Of a DNA stretch of 64,000 nucleotides, positions 44,841 to 53,440 are shown in pieces. The notes under the pieces are model-generated. The model saw only the letters and a program-made list of their open reading frames with translations. It had not been told where the DNA came from and ran no database searches. The stretch spans positions 4,477,001 through 4,541,000 of the forward strand of contig NZ_CP045295.1 of NCBI RefSeq assembly GCF_009363095.1, in the 5' to 3' direction. A program made the position numbers and the translations under genes. Origin of the DNA: Paenibacillus cellulositrophicus. GTDB taxonomy: Bacteria; Bacillota; Bacilli; Paenibacillales; Paenibacillaceae. The number at the start of each line of letters is the position of its first letter. Within the stretch, counting starts at the first letter, position 1.

Positions 44841-45731
44841 TTAGCCCTTAATCGCGCCGATCATAATGCCTTTGACGAAGTACTTTTGCAGGAACGGATA
44901 CAGCAGAAAGATAGGGACGTTAGCGACAACGACCATGGCGTATTTAATAATCTCAGCATCCAGAATCTGCTGGTCCTGGCCGATCATGGCCGCTCCGCCC
45001 TGAACCATGTTATCGACTTCCCCCTTGACGAGGATTTCGCGGAGAAACAGCTGAAGCGGAAACTTGCTGCGCTCGGACAGATAAATGAGGGCATTGAAAT
45101 AAGAGTTCCAGTGTCCGACGCTGTAAAAGAGCACCATGACCGCAAGAATGGGCATCGACAGTGGAAGGACGATCCGCCACAGTGTCTGCAGATTGCCGCA
45201 GCCGTCGATCGCCGCCGCTTCCTGGAGCTCCGGCGGGATGCTCATTTGAAAGAAGGTGCGCATGATAATGATGTTATAGACCGAAACGGCCCCCGGAAGA
45301 ATGAGCGCCCAGATGGTGTTGATCATATGAAGGCTTTTGATGAGCAGGTATGTAGGGATGAGGCCGCCGCTGAAGAACATGGTGAACACGAGGATGGCGG
45401 TAATGACACCGCGCCCGGCAAAGTCCTTCCGGGACAGCGGATAGGCCGCGGCGGTCGTCATGAACAGATTGATGGCCGTCCCGACCACGGTGTAGAGAAT
45501 CGTATTGCGGTAGCCGATCAGCACTTCTTCGTTGTGGAAGATTTTGTTGTACCCGGTAAACGTCAAGTCGACGGGAAACAGCCACATTCGGCCCTCGATC
45601 ACGGCGGAAGGCTCACTGACCGATGCGCTCAGCACATAAATGAGCGGATAAAGCACAAGCACCAGAATGACGGCCAAGGCGGCATAAATCAATGCCCCCG
45701 AAATGCGGTCGCCGATCGTTGGATGATCCAC
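44841..45731 (-). CDS. Carbohydrate ABC transporter permease, LplC/YtcP type
   Basis: 296 residues with six spans. The ABC permease EAA loop is seen as ELQEAAAIDGCGNLQTLWRIVLPLSMPI, the contact site for the ATPase. The N-terminus (GDRISGALIYAALAVILVLVLYPLIYVLSASVSEP) is typical of the YtcP/LplC half. It lies 12 bases after the partner permease gene and 47 bases before the binding-protein gene, in one operon. Confidence 0.92.
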   Translation of the reverse strand: MDHPTIGDRISGALIYAALAVILVLVLYPLIYVLSASVSEPSAVIEGRMWLFPVDLTFTGYNKIFHNEEVLIGYRNTILYTVVGTAINLFMTTAAAYPLSRKDFAGRGVITAILVFTMFFSGGLIPTYLLIKSLHMINTIWALILPGAVSVYNIIIMRTFFQMSIPPELQEAAAIDGCGNLQTLWRIVLPLSMPILAVMVLFYSVGHWNSYFNALIYLSERSKFPLQLFLREILVKGEVDNMVQGGAAMIGQDQQILDAEIIKYAMVVVANVPIFLLYPFLQKYFVKGIMIGAIKG

Positions 45732-45743
45732 GGGAATCCCTCC

Positions 45744-46637
45744 TCACCAAAGGCTGGTTTCGTTCAGCCTGCGCGCGGCGGCGTTGACGATCACCAGCAG
45801 AATAAAGTTCACCACCGAATTGAATAATCCGACTGCGGCCGAGAAGCTGTATTGGGAACCGAGAATGCCGCTTTGATAGACATAGGTGGCAATGACGTCG
45901 GAGCTTTCTTTGTTCAGACTGTTTTGCATCAGATAGACCTTCTCGAAGCCGACCCCCATCAGGCTGCCGAGGTTCAGGATCAGCAGGATCACGACGGTTG
46001 CCATAATTCCGGGGAGGTTAATGTGCCAAATCCGGCGCAGGCGGCTGGCTCCGTCAATGATAGCGGCTTCATGAAGGCCCGGATCAATGCCGGCGAGCGC
46101 GGCCAGATAGATGATGGAACCCCAGCCTGCAGACTGCCAGACGCCCGAGAGTACATACACCGTCTTGAACCATTCGGGTTCGGTCAGGAAGGAGATCGGC
46201 TCGCCGCCGAACCAGGTTATCAGATGATTGACGACGCCCTTTTGCGGCGACAGAAACATCAGAACCATGCCGACCAGAACGACCATGGACAGGAAATGCG
46301 GCGCATAGGTGACGGTTTGGACAAATTTGCGGAAAGAGCGGTGACGGACTTCGTGAATCATCAGCGCGAGGAGCAGAGGGGCCGGAAAACCGACGGCCAG
46401 CTCATACAAGCTGATGCCCAGCGTATTACGGATGAGGCGCCAGAAATAATAACTGTCGAAGAAGCGCTGGAAGTGGTCGAGTCCGGTCCATGGACTGCCC
46501 CAAATGCCTTTGACGGCGACAAAATTCTTGAAGGCAATCTGCAGGCCGAACATCGGATAGTAGTGGAAGACGAGCACATACACCAAGACGGGAAGGATGA
46601 GCAGATACAAATCCCAGTATTTCCTGAACACTCTCAT
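45744..46637 (-). CDS. Carbohydrate ABC transporter permease, LplB type
   Basis: 297 residues with six spans; FHYYPMFGLQIAFKNFVAVKGIWGSPW is the LplB-type N-terminal signature (two parts), and the EAA loop is GLHEAAIIDGASRLRRIWHINLPGI. It is the first gene of the minus-strand transporter operon. The start is ATG 46637, seven bases after GGAGG. The promoter TTGACT-N16-TAAAAA and an ATAACGCGTTAT palindrome lie upstream, so it is likely LacI-controlled. Confidence 0.92.
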   Translation of the reverse strand: MRVFRKYWDLYLLILPVLVYVLVFHYYPMFGLQIAFKNFVAVKGIWGSPWTGLDHFQRFFDSYYFWRLIRNTLGISLYELAVGFPAPLLLALMIHEVRHRSFRKFVQTVTYAPHFLSMVVLVGMVLMFLSPQKGVVNHLITWFGGEPISFLTEPEWFKTVYVLSGVWQSAGWGSIIYLAALAGIDPGLHEAAIIDGASRLRRIWHINLPGIMATVVILLILNLGSLMGVGFEKVYLMQNSLNKESSDVIATYVYQSGILGSQYSFSAAVGLFNSVVNFILLVIVNAAARRLNETSLW

Positions 46638-46660
46638 AGCGGCGCCTCCAAACAAATTTA

Positions 46661-46672
46661 ATAACGCGTTAT
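46661..46672. promoter_or_regulatory. LacI-type operator, lplB side
   Basis: Perfect 12-base palindrome ATAACGCGTTAT between the minus-strand promoter and the permease start, 24 bases before the start codon. Its twin ATAACACGTTAT lies at 46937. Confidence 0.6.
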
Positions 46673-46699
46673 AAAAATGAGCATGTTTTTAATTCCACA

Positions 46700-46727
46700 T
46701 TTTTAGGGTACGGAACTTAAAAGTCAA
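46700..46727 (-). promoter_or_regulatory. Promoter of the sugar transporter operon
   Basis: On the minus strand TTGACT (46722-46727), 16 bases, TAAAAA (46700-46705). The -10 is poor but the -35 is strong; the ATAACGCGTTAT palindrome lies 28 bases downstream of the -10. Confidence 0.5.
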
Positions 46728-46784
46728 GCGTTTTTTTGAAATTTAACATAGGAATTACAGTCTGAATAAGGAGTTTCAAAAGGA

Positions 46785-46813
46785 TTGACCCCAGGTATTT
46801 ATCATGTTATATT
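46785..46813 (+). promoter_or_regulatory. Promoter of the DUF4091 gene
   Basis: TTGACC at 46785-46790 and TATATT at 46808-46813 with a 17-base spacer. A related imperfect palindrome ATAACG-TT-CGTTAC lies just downstream at 46835-46848. Confidence 0.65.
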
Positions 46814-46936
46814 CTACCTGCCATAATCAGGAAAATAACGTTCGTTACTTTTTGTGATAAGAAGTATTGCGGAGAAAAACATAGACGGGAGGTGTATTTG
46901 TAAAAATTAATGCTATCAAAACCAGCTGGGATTTAC

Positions 46937-46948
46937 ATAACACGTTAT
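46937..46948. promoter_or_regulatory. LacI-type operator, DUF4091 side
   Basis: ATAACACGTTAT, one base from a perfect palindrome and from the operator at 46661, in the leader of the plus-strand gene. Together they suggest joint control of the divergent units by the LacI protein at 42076. Confidence 0.55.
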
Positions 46949-47047
46949 GAATGTTTGTAGGTTGCGGGACCTCGTCGTCCGGCTGATTCGGAGATGATAG
47001 GCCTGCCCAAGGAAGGATCATCATTATGGCTTAAGGAGGCTGTTTGG

Positions 47048-49453
47048 ATGAAGGGGAAAAGGATGATGGCGGTATCCGCCGCCATGCTGCTGGCCGGGAT
47101 GCAGCTGGGTACAGGCTGGTGGAGCCCGGCGGCTGCGCGGGCAGAAAGCTCTCCGTCGTTTGCGGTGTACGTTCCGACGAACATGGATAAAATTCTCCGG
47201 GACGATCCGGTGCCGCAGCAGGCGGCGCCTGTACTTCAGATGGCGGCGGCGCGTAACGAATACGAAGGCGGACAGGTGATCGTTCACGCCGGGGATCAAG
47301 CGCTCAGCCGCCTTCAGGTCAGCATCAGCGAGCTGAAGCAGGAGGGGGGCAGCGCCAAGATCGGCAAGGATCAGATCGAGCTGTTCACAGAGCATTACAT
47401 ACAAGTCACGAAGCCGACGACCGGCGCGTATCCTGCCGGCTGGTATCCCGATGCGCTTGTCCCACTGAACGGGACGCTGCAGGTCGAAGCCGGACGTAAT
47501 CAGGGAATTTACGTGAAGGTGCACGTGCCGAAAGGGCTCCCGGCCGGGAACTACACGGGGGAGATCACGCTGCACGAGACGGGAAACCCGGTGCGGATCC
47601 CGATCTCGTTTACGGTATGGGACTTCGAGCTGACCGATGAAAGCCATGTGGAAACAGCGTTTACCCTATGGGGGGACCAGGTTGCCGCCGCGCACGGAGG
47701 AGTCGAAGGGGAAGCTTATTGGAGCCTGCTGGATAAGTATTACTGGGCATCGGTCGAAGATAGGCTGACCCCAAGCTACCTCCCGGTGCCGACAGGTGAT
47801 GTGGAGGAGTTCGTCCGGAGGGCCGAGCCATATATCAAGAATCCCAAAGTTTCCGCCTACCGGCTGCCGGTGTATACCAAAACCGACGGATCGCTGGATG
47901 TGCCGAAAATCAAAGCCTTGGTCGACCTGCTCCGCTCCAAGGGGCTGCTGGACAAAGCCTATTTTTACCCAAGCATGGTGGATGAACCGGGACCGGCGAG
48001 GTATCCTCAGGTCGTCAGCATCGCCGAGCAGCTGAGGGAGGCGGCACCGGACGTGCGCAGCTTTAACACGACGCAGCCGGTCGATGAGCTGACGGGCAGC
48101 GTTCATTCGTGGGTGGCGCTCGTCAATAAATACGATGAGAGCTTCGCGCATCAGCTCCAGGCAAGCGGGGATCATGTATGGTGGTATACGAGCGTCGTGC
48201 CTAAGGATCCGTTCCCGACCTACCATACCGACGATGATCTGCTGGGCAGCCGGCTGCTGTCCTGGGAGCAGAAGGATTATGGCGTGGAAGGGACGCTGTA
48301 CTGGTCGACGACCATTTTTCAGAAATGGAACGGCCAGAAGTACGTCCCCCGGGACGTATGGACCGATCCGATCGCCTTCCCTGGAGCGAATGGCGACGGT
48401 TATTTGTTCTACCCCGGTTATGATCTGGGCATTGACGGACCGGTACCGACGCTGCGGCTGGAGAATCTCCGCGAAGGCGCGGAGGATTACGAATATTTGT
48501 GGCAGCTGGAGCAGCTTGTGAAGCAATCGGCTGCATCTTTGGGCCTGGGAGACGAATTCGCTGCGCATGACGTGCTTCAGCCGTTCTTCGACGAGCAGTA
48601 CACGAATATGCGGGATTATCCGGAGGAGCCGGAACGTCTGCTGGAAGTACGCAAGGAGGTGGCGGGCCTCAATGCGCAGCTCGCAGAGGATCCCCAAGGC
48701 ATCCCGCTGGTCACGGTCCGCAAGCCGGACGAATCGAGCCGGACGTTCTCTGTTTATACGGCCAAGGGAGCGCAGGTGCAGATTGACGGAGAGCCCCTGG
48801 AGGCATCCGATACCGGTGCAGGCTACGACAAATTTGAGCGGACTTTAACGCTTGATCCGGGGATGCACGAGGTAGAGATAGCGGTAACGAAGAATGGAGA
48901 GACGAGGACTTCCGTACGCAAACTGCAGGTAGCTGAGAGCAATCCGTACGCGACTCCGCTGAACGAGGCGGATTCGGAAGCCGATGTGTCCCGCTGGACC
49001 AAGACAGGCGTAACGCTTCACCTGACGGATGCCTTCTCGACCAGTGGCGGTCAAGGGCTGCAGGCCGATTTTGCCTCGGGCGTAAAGTTCCCGAACATCC
49101 GCCTGTTTGGCGCGGGAACCGGGTTTGCGTCCGCCGACTGGTCTTCCTATGGCGCGCTGCAGTTTGACGTCCGGAATCCGAATCCTGACCGGACCGCAGT
49201 CTTTTATGTGAAATTTCATCAGACGAACGGCAGCTCGGATGATACACACTTCGTCTCGGTGCCGGCGGGACAGACACGGACGATCACCGTGCCGCTGCGG
49301 GAAGTGCGGCTGGATTTGACGCAGATGAAAGGCATCGAGCTGTGGATGTTCCAGCTGGAGCAGCCGTTTAGGCTGTACTTTGACAGCTTCCGGCTCACCT
49401 CGAAAACACCAGGCGGTACGATGGTTCCTGGTTCGGAACAGGGAGCTGGATGA
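47048..49453 (+). CDS. Large secreted DUF4091 protein, probable glycoside hydrolase
   Basis: 801 residues with a signal peptide (residues 1-30). The first 190 residues look like a beta-sandwich (ARNEYEGGQVIVHAGDQALSRL, PKGLPAGNYTGEITLHETG). A barrel-like middle at about 195-520 ends in the DUF4091 region: EGTLYWSTTIFQKWNG, ANGDGYLFYPG, and PTLRLENLREGAEDYEYLWQLE. The C-terminal 130 residues resemble a carbohydrate-binding beta-sandwich (WSSYGALQFDVRNPN). DUF4091 proteins are found with polysaccharide utilisation genes and are thought to be glycosidases. Conserved acids (MVDEPGP, REGAEDYEY) could serve catalysis. ATG 47048 follows AAGGAGG by eight bases. Its end overlaps the next gene by four bases. 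Confidence 0.78.
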   Translation: MKGKRMMAVSAAMLLAGMQLGTGWWSPAAARAESSPSFAVYVPTNMDKILRDDPVPQQAAPVLQMAAARNEYEGGQVIVHAGDQALSRLQVSISELKQEGGSAKIGKDQIELFTEHYIQVTKPTTGAYPAGWYPDALVPLNGTLQVEAGRNQGIYVKVHVPKGLPAGNYTGEITLHETGNPVRIPISFTVWDFELTDESHVETAFTLWGDQVAAAHGGVEGEAYWSLLDKYYWASVEDRLTPSYLPVPTGDVEEFVRRAEPYIKNPKVSAYRLPVYTKTDGSLDVPKIKALVDLLRSKGLLDKAYFYPSMVDEPGPARYPQVVSIAEQLREAAPDVRSFNTTQPVDELTGSVHSWVALVNKYDESFAHQLQASGDHVWWYTSVVPKDPFPTYHTDDDLLGSRLLSWEQKDYGVEGTLYWSTTIFQKWNGQKYVPRDVWTDPIAFPGANGDGYLFYPGYDLGIDGPVPTLRLENLREGAEDYEYLWQLEQLVKQSAASLGLGDEFAAHDVLQPFFDEQYTNMRDYPEEPERLLEVRKEVAGLNAQLAEDPQGIPLVTVRKPDESSRTFSVYTAKGAQVQIDGEPLEASDTGAGYDKFERTLTLDPGMHEVEIAVTKNGETRTSVRKLQVAESNPYATPLNEADSEADVSRWTKTGVTLHLTDAFSTSGGQGLQADFASGVKFPNIRLFGAGTGFASADWSSYGALQFDVRNPNPDRTAVFYVKFHQTNGSSDDTHFVSVPAGQTRTITVPLREVRLDLTQMKGIELWMFQLEQPFRLYFDSFRLTSKTPGGTMVPGSEQGAG

Positions 49454-50619
49454 TGCGGCTCGGCGTGATCGGCTACGGGTTTCGGATCAGCTTGATGATC
49501 CGCGAAATGGAGGCGTTCGTCCCTGGACTGCACGTTGCCGCCGTGACCGACGTCAATCCGGATCAGGTGAGGCATCGAATGGGACCGCTTGCTGCCGCCA
49601 AGTGGGACCCGCGGTTTTACGCGCAGGCTGACGACATGCTGGAGAGGGAACAGCTGGATGCGGTCCTGATCGGCACCCGCTGCAGCCTGCATGCGGAAAT
49701 GGCCGTCAAGGCACTCGCCCAAGGCATTCCGCTTTTTCTTGAAAAGCCCGTGGCCACCCAAATGGCCGACTGGACCAGGCTCTACGAGGCTGCCCGCCAG
49801 TCCGCGTCGCCGGCCGTCGTCTCGTTCCCGCTCCGGATGTCGGGGATCGTTCAGCTAGTGAAGGAAATCGTCGATTCGGGCAAAATCGGCACGGTGGAGC
49901 ATGTTCAGGCGGTGAACAACGTCCCCTACGGCGGGGTCTATTTCCACGACTGGTACCGTGACGAGCAGGAGACGGGCGGTTTGTTTCTGCAGAAGGCTAC
50001 GCATGATTTTGACTATATTCACCATATCATTGGCGGGACTCCTGTCCGAATCGGGGCAATGACCTCTAAGAGGGTATTCCGGGGCGACAAGCCGGCCGGT
50101 CTGCGCTGCTCCGCGTGCAAGGAGGAGGACTGTGCCGAAAGAGTAACTGCCGATGATTCCGGCTCCGAGATTCAGGATTACTGCTGTTTCGCCCGGGATA
50201 CGGGCAACGAGGATTCGGGAAGCGCCATACTCATGTACGACAGCGGTATGCACGTGAGCTATTCGCAGAACTTCTTCGCCCGCCGGGGTGCGGCAAGGCG
50301 CGGCGCCCGGCTGCTGGGCTACAAAGGAACGCTCGAGTTTGATTTTTACACGCAGACGGTTCGGGTCGATCTGCATCATACGCCGCAGGTCGAGACATAC
50401 CAGCTTGAGGCAAATGGCCGCCATTTTGGCGGGGACGCCGCGCTGGCCGGCCACTTCGTCGAAAGGTTAGCAGGCCAGGCTGCGGCGGGCCCGGATCTCG
50501 AAGCCGGTCTGCGGAGCGCCCTGATCTGCCTGAAGGCGAGGGAGTCGGCTGCGACGAGCGCCTTTCTGGAGATCGAACCGTTCACCCTCGCGATGAACGG
50601 AGAACCGGCACCTTCATAA
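49450..50619 (+). CDS. Gfo/Idh/MocA-family oxidoreductase
   Basis: A 389-residue NAD(P)-dependent oxidoreductase. The Rossmann motif is at the N-terminus (LGVIGYGFRISLMIREME), the catalytic-loop lysine is in FLEKPVA, and the C-terminal alpha/beta domain has YGGVYFHDWYRDEQETGG and ATHDFDYIHHI. An insert with four cysteines near residues 220-240 (CSACKEEDCAE...YCCFA) might bind zinc or be structural. It starts within the stop of the DUF4091 gene, so the two are coupled; it probably oxidises or reduces a sugar released by that enzyme. A terminator follows. Confidence 0.87.
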   Translation: MMRLGVIGYGFRISLMIREMEAFVPGLHVAAVTDVNPDQVRHRMGPLAAAKWDPRFYAQADDMLEREQLDAVLIGTRCSLHAEMAVKALAQGIPLFLEKPVATQMADWTRLYEAARQSASPAVVSFPLRMSGIVQLVKEIVDSGKIGTVEHVQAVNNVPYGGVYFHDWYRDEQETGGLFLQKATHDFDYIHHIIGGTPVRIGAMTSKRVFRGDKPAGLRCSACKEEDCAERVTADDSGSEIQDYCCFARDTGNEDSGSAILMYDSGMHVSYSQNFFARRGAARRGARLLGYKGTLEFDFYTQTVRVDLHHTPQVETYQLEANGRHFGGDAALAGHFVERLAGQAAAGPDLEAGLRSALICLKARESAATSAFLEIEPFTLAMNGEPAPS

Positions 50620-50624
50620 CGCCA

Positions 50625-50668
50625 AAACGGATGGCCCGGGATTCCCCGGAACCATCCGTTTCTTTTTT
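50625..50668 (+). terminator. Terminator of the glycan operon
   Basis: AAACGGATGG at 50625-50634 pairs with CCATCCGTTT at 50652-50661, then CTTTTTT; an inner CCCGGG-type stem lies in the loop. Confidence 0.85.
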
Positions 50669-50724
50669 AAATGAATCGTCGACTGACGTTCTTCTTATCC
50701 CGTAAACGATCATGAAACGATCTG

Positions 50725-51051
50725 TTACTGCGATTTGTATTGGCTGATGTAATCCTGCAGGTTGGCAATGTATTGGCCAATCACCGGCATATCAACAAAC
50801 AAGCTGAGCAAGTATCCGAGCAGGCCAAGCACCACAAAGGTTCCGAGGGACAGGCCAAGCCCGCGGGACAAGCCTGCCGTAAAGTTGGTGATCAGCCGCT
50901 TCTTGGTGTTCGTATAGTTCTCGATCATATCTTGAAGCTCGGACCGCTCCAGGGAATCGGCAATCTGGTCAAGGCGGTTGTTCAGCCTCTTCACTTCGTG
51001 CCTTAGCTCAAAAGGATGTTCATCCACGTCATAAGGATTGGCTTTGCTCAT
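50725..51051 (-). CDS. DUF5665-like membrane protein
   Basis: 108 residues: an N-terminal helical, charged part (ELRHEVKRLNNRLDQIADSLERSELQDMIENYTNTKK), the motif LITNFTAGLSRGLGLSLGTFVVLGLLGYLLSLF with a membrane span, and a short amphipathic end. This follows the DUF5665 pattern of unknown function. AAGGAAGGGA precedes the ATG at 51051. It lies 103 bases after the YtxH-type gene, separated by a hairpin terminator. Confidence 0.72.
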   Translation of the reverse strand: MSKANPYDVDEHPFELRHEVKRLNNRLDQIADSLERSELQDMIENYTNTKKRLITNFTAGLSRGLGLSLGTFVVLGLLGYLLSLFVDMPVIGQYIANLQDYISQYKSQ

Positions 51052-51109
51052 CAGAATCCCTTCCTTCTTCAGCCGGTATTCCGGCCTTAATGATCACGGA
51101 CCTGTGCAC

Positions 51110-51137
51110 GAAAATAGCCAGCTGGTCAGCTGGCTAT
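51110..51137 (-). terminator. Hairpin terminator after the YtxH-type gene
   Basis: ATAGCCAGCTG at 51114-51124 and CAGCTGGCTAT at 51127-51137 are perfect complements with a two-base gap. On the minus strand the stem is followed by TTTTC. It lies shortly after the YtxH-type stop. Confidence 0.7.
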
Positions 51138-51153
51138 CGGGTGAATCGGCAGC

Positions 51154-51594
51154 TTAGTAAGAAGTCTTATTAAGCTCCCGGCGGATATCGCTAGATGCAT
51201 CGGATGATTTGTCCATGACATCCTTCGAAGCGCTTTTGACATCGTCTGTAACGTCGCCGGATGCGCTCTTCATGTCATCCGCCACGTCGGCCGAAGCCTG
51301 CTTGACGCTTTCCATAATCGTATTTTTGCTTTCGTTGACGGATTTGGCGAGATCGGTCGTCTTGGACGATACCGTCTTGGCCAGATCCGTTGCCTTTTCC
51401 GTCACGACGGAGGCTACTTCCTTCGTCTTGTCGGTAACGACGCTCAGCTTGTCGGAGAGATCCCCGCGCAGCTCGCGTCCGGTCTTGGGCGCAAACAGCA
51501 GCGCCGCTGCCGCCCCCAGCAAACCTCCGATAAATACGCCCTTTAAGAAGTTGCTTCCGCTTTGAACCGGATATTCCGTCTCTGCTTTATTCAT
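51154..51594 (-). CDS. YtxH-domain general-stress-type protein
   Basis: 146 residues: an N-terminal hydrophobic segment with the YtxH signature (FLKGVFIGGLLGAAAALLFAPKTGRELRGDL) and a long Ala/Ser/Lys/Asp-rich helical tail with LEA-like repeats (KASADVADDMKSASGDV, KSASKDVMDKSSDAS), which suggests a desiccation or stress-protection role. B. subtilis YtxH is a sigma-B-dependent stress protein. ATG 51594 follows AAGGAG. It lies 37 bases after the GlsB-type gene and is probably co-transcribed with it. Confidence 0.85.
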   Translation of the reverse strand: MNKAETEYPVQSGSNFLKGVFIGGLLGAAAALLFAPKTGRELRGDLSDKLSVVTDKTKEVASVVTEKATDLAKTVSSKTTDLAKSVNESKNTIMESVKQASADVADDMKSASGDVTDDVKSASKDVMDKSSDASSDIRRELNKTSY

Positions 51595-51631
51595 ACCAAT
51601 CACTCCTTATTTATTATTGGTGTATATCAAT

Positions 51632-51889
51632 TTAGGTGGTACGCGAGAACAAGCGGCTGATCAAGCCAAGGATAAAGACGAAGATCGCCGTCCCGAGAAT
51701 CGCCGGAATTACGGCGAAGTTACCGATGACAGGACCCCAGTCGCCGAACAGCCAAGCTCCAACCCATGCGCCAACAAAGCCAGCGATCATGGCGCCGATC
51801 ACGCCTCCCGGCATGTTGTGTCCTGCGATGGCATCACCGATAATCCCGATAATGATGGCCATGACGATACTGATGATAATACCCCACAT
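51632..51889 (-). CDS. GlsB/YeaQ/YmgE-family small membrane protein
   Basis: 85 residues, three hydrophobic spans with the family GIIGDAIAGHNMPGGVIGAMIAGFVGAWVGAWLF pattern (spread over residues about 14-48). This group is annotated as transglycosylase-associated or stress-response membrane proteins; its function is unproven. ATG 51889 follows AAAGGAGGCG. A candidate sigma-B-like site GTTGAC-N14-GGTTAT lies at 51939-51964 on the minus strand. Confidence 0.85.
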   Translation of the reverse strand: MWGIIISIVMAIIIGIIGDAIAGHNMPGGVIGAMIAGFVGAWVGAWLFGDWGPVIGNFAVIPAILGTAIFVFILGLISRLFSRTT

Positions 51890-51938
51890 GACGATCGCCT
51901 CCTTTTTATAAGGTTTGATAAAATTCTCTAAATGCGGC

Positions 51939-51964
51939 ATAACCTGCTGTGACATGGTGTCAAC
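51939..51964 (-). promoter_or_regulatory. Possible sigma-B-like promoter of the GlsB-YtxH unit
   Basis: On the minus strand GTTGAC (51959-51964), 14 bases, GGTTAT (51939-51944). It keeps the spacing of the other sites but the -35 is weaker; TTGACA within it could also belong to a housekeeping promoter. Confidence 0.35.
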
Positions 51965-52163
51965 GCGTCGATCTTACTTCGTATATAAACGGTGAGAAAT
52001 GGTGTGAAACAACAGATGTGAAAAAAGAAGATAATCAGCGAAATATGGGGAATGATTTCGAATACATGGGATATTATTAATGAATTGGCCATTTAAGTGG
52101 CTTTACAAATATCGTGGAGTGCATTTCTTTTTCAAACCGGATATGAGCCTGCAGACAATCAAC

Positions 52164-52192
52164 TTTATTATGCTGTGAATAAGTTGTATCAT
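52164..52192 (+). promoter_or_regulatory. Probable asparaginase gene promoter
   Basis: TTTATT at 52164-52169 and TATCAT at 52187-52192, 17 bases apart. The remaining 330-base gap between the GlsB-type and asparaginase genes holds no convincing small gene. Confidence 0.4.
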
Positions 52193-52223
52193 AGGTAGGC
52201 AACAAGAAAAGGAGAGAGGCTGT

Positions 52224-53231
52224 ATGGACGCTTTATTGGTGAAAGAGTATCGGGCCGGAATCGTGGAAAGTACCCATTATGGACATATATGTATCGTAAA
52301 TGATCAAGGCGAAGTGTACGCGTCGGCGGGAGATCCCCATTTTGTCACCTTTACGCGTTCGGCGGCCAAGCCGCTGCAGGCCATTCCCGGGATCCGGGCG
52401 GGGATCGCGGATTATTACGGGCTGACTGAAGAGGAAATCGCCATTATGGCCGCTTCCCATTTGGCAGAACCCCGGCATATCGAAGTGCTGGAGAGCATTC
52501 AGCGGAAAATCGGGGTGGACGAGGAGCAGATGGTGTGTGCGCCGACATATCCTCTAAGTGAAGACAGCAAGGAGCACACCATTCGCGAACAAGGACACAA
52601 GCGGCGCCTGTACCACAATTGTTCCGGAAAGCATTTGGGGGTGCTGGGCTACAGCCGGATGCGGCATAACCCGGAGGAGACATATGCGGAACCGGATCAT
52701 CCTGCGCAGCGGGAAATTCTGGATGTCATTGCGATGATGAGCGGCATGGAAGCGGAACGGATTGGACTCGGGACGGACGGCTGCGGCTTTCCGGTTTTTG
52801 CGCTGCCTTTGTCCGCCATGGCTAACGCTTATGTGAAGCTGGCCTGCCCGGACCTCATTACGGACGAACCGACGCGGACGGCCGTGAGAACGATCACAGC
52901 AGCCATGAACCATTATCCGGCCATGGTTGGCGGAACCCGCCGGGTGGACACATTCATTTTGCAGGACCCGAACATTGTCGCCAAAGGCGGCTTCAAAGGC
53001 GTGTACTGTTTCGGTCTGAAAAAGGAGCGGATCGGCATCGCCCTGAAAATACTGGACGGATCGGAAGAAGAATGGGGCTGGGTAGTCGAATCCATTCTCC
53101 AGCAGATCGGGTATGATAACCGCCGTCTTTTGGAGGGCCTGCGATCCGAATTTACCAAAGACATCTACAATGATGCCGGCCGGAAGGTGGGTCACGCCGA
53201 AACCGTATTTACGCTGGAGCGGTCCCGCTAG
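52224..53231 (+). CDS. L-asparaginase II family protein
   Basis: 335 residues of the thermolabile Rhizobium-type asparaginase II family, which hydrolyses asparagine to aspartate and ammonia and is unrelated to the classical asparaginases. Signature segments are TFTRSAAKPLQAIP, MAASHLAEPRHIEVLESI, HNCSGKHLGVL, GTDGCGFPVFALPLSAMA and the C-terminal GGTRRVDT. Catalytic Ser and Lys residues lie in RSAAK. AAAGGAGAG lies before ATG 52224. A terminator follows at 53296. Confidence 0.9.
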   Translation: MDALLVKEYRAGIVESTHYGHICIVNDQGEVYASAGDPHFVTFTRSAAKPLQAIPGIRAGIADYYGLTEEEIAIMAASHLAEPRHIEVLESIQRKIGVDEEQMVCAPTYPLSEDSKEHTIREQGHKRRLYHNCSGKHLGVLGYSRMRHNPEETYAEPDHPAQREILDVIAMMSGMEAERIGLGTDGCGFPVFALPLSAMANAYVKLACPDLITDEPTRTAVRTITAAMNHYPAMVGGTRRVDTFILQDPNIVAKGGFKGVYCFGLKKERIGIALKILDGSEEEWGWVVESILQQIGYDNRRLLEGLRSEFTKDIYNDAGRKVGHAETVFTLERSR

Positions 53232-53295
53232 AGGCAGAGGTGCCTGTCTGGATTGATATATAGAAGTAAATGAATGCCCTTGGAGGAAATCCTTG

Positions 53296-53328
53296 GCCCC
53301 GGCTGCGCGCAGTGCGGGGCTTTTTTTG
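53296..53328 (+). terminator. Terminator after the asparaginase gene
   Basis: GCCCCG at 53296-53301 pairs with CGGGGC at 53315-53320, with inner GCGC pairing, then seven T. Confidence 0.8.
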
Positions 53329-53440
53329 TGCCGATGCCGTCTTTGACGGCTAGAACGAGGGTGGGTTGATTAGCCCCTCGAAGTTGGGGGTAAGAATTAC
53401 ATATTCCAATAACATATGCAGTTCATGGAGGTGGATGGAA

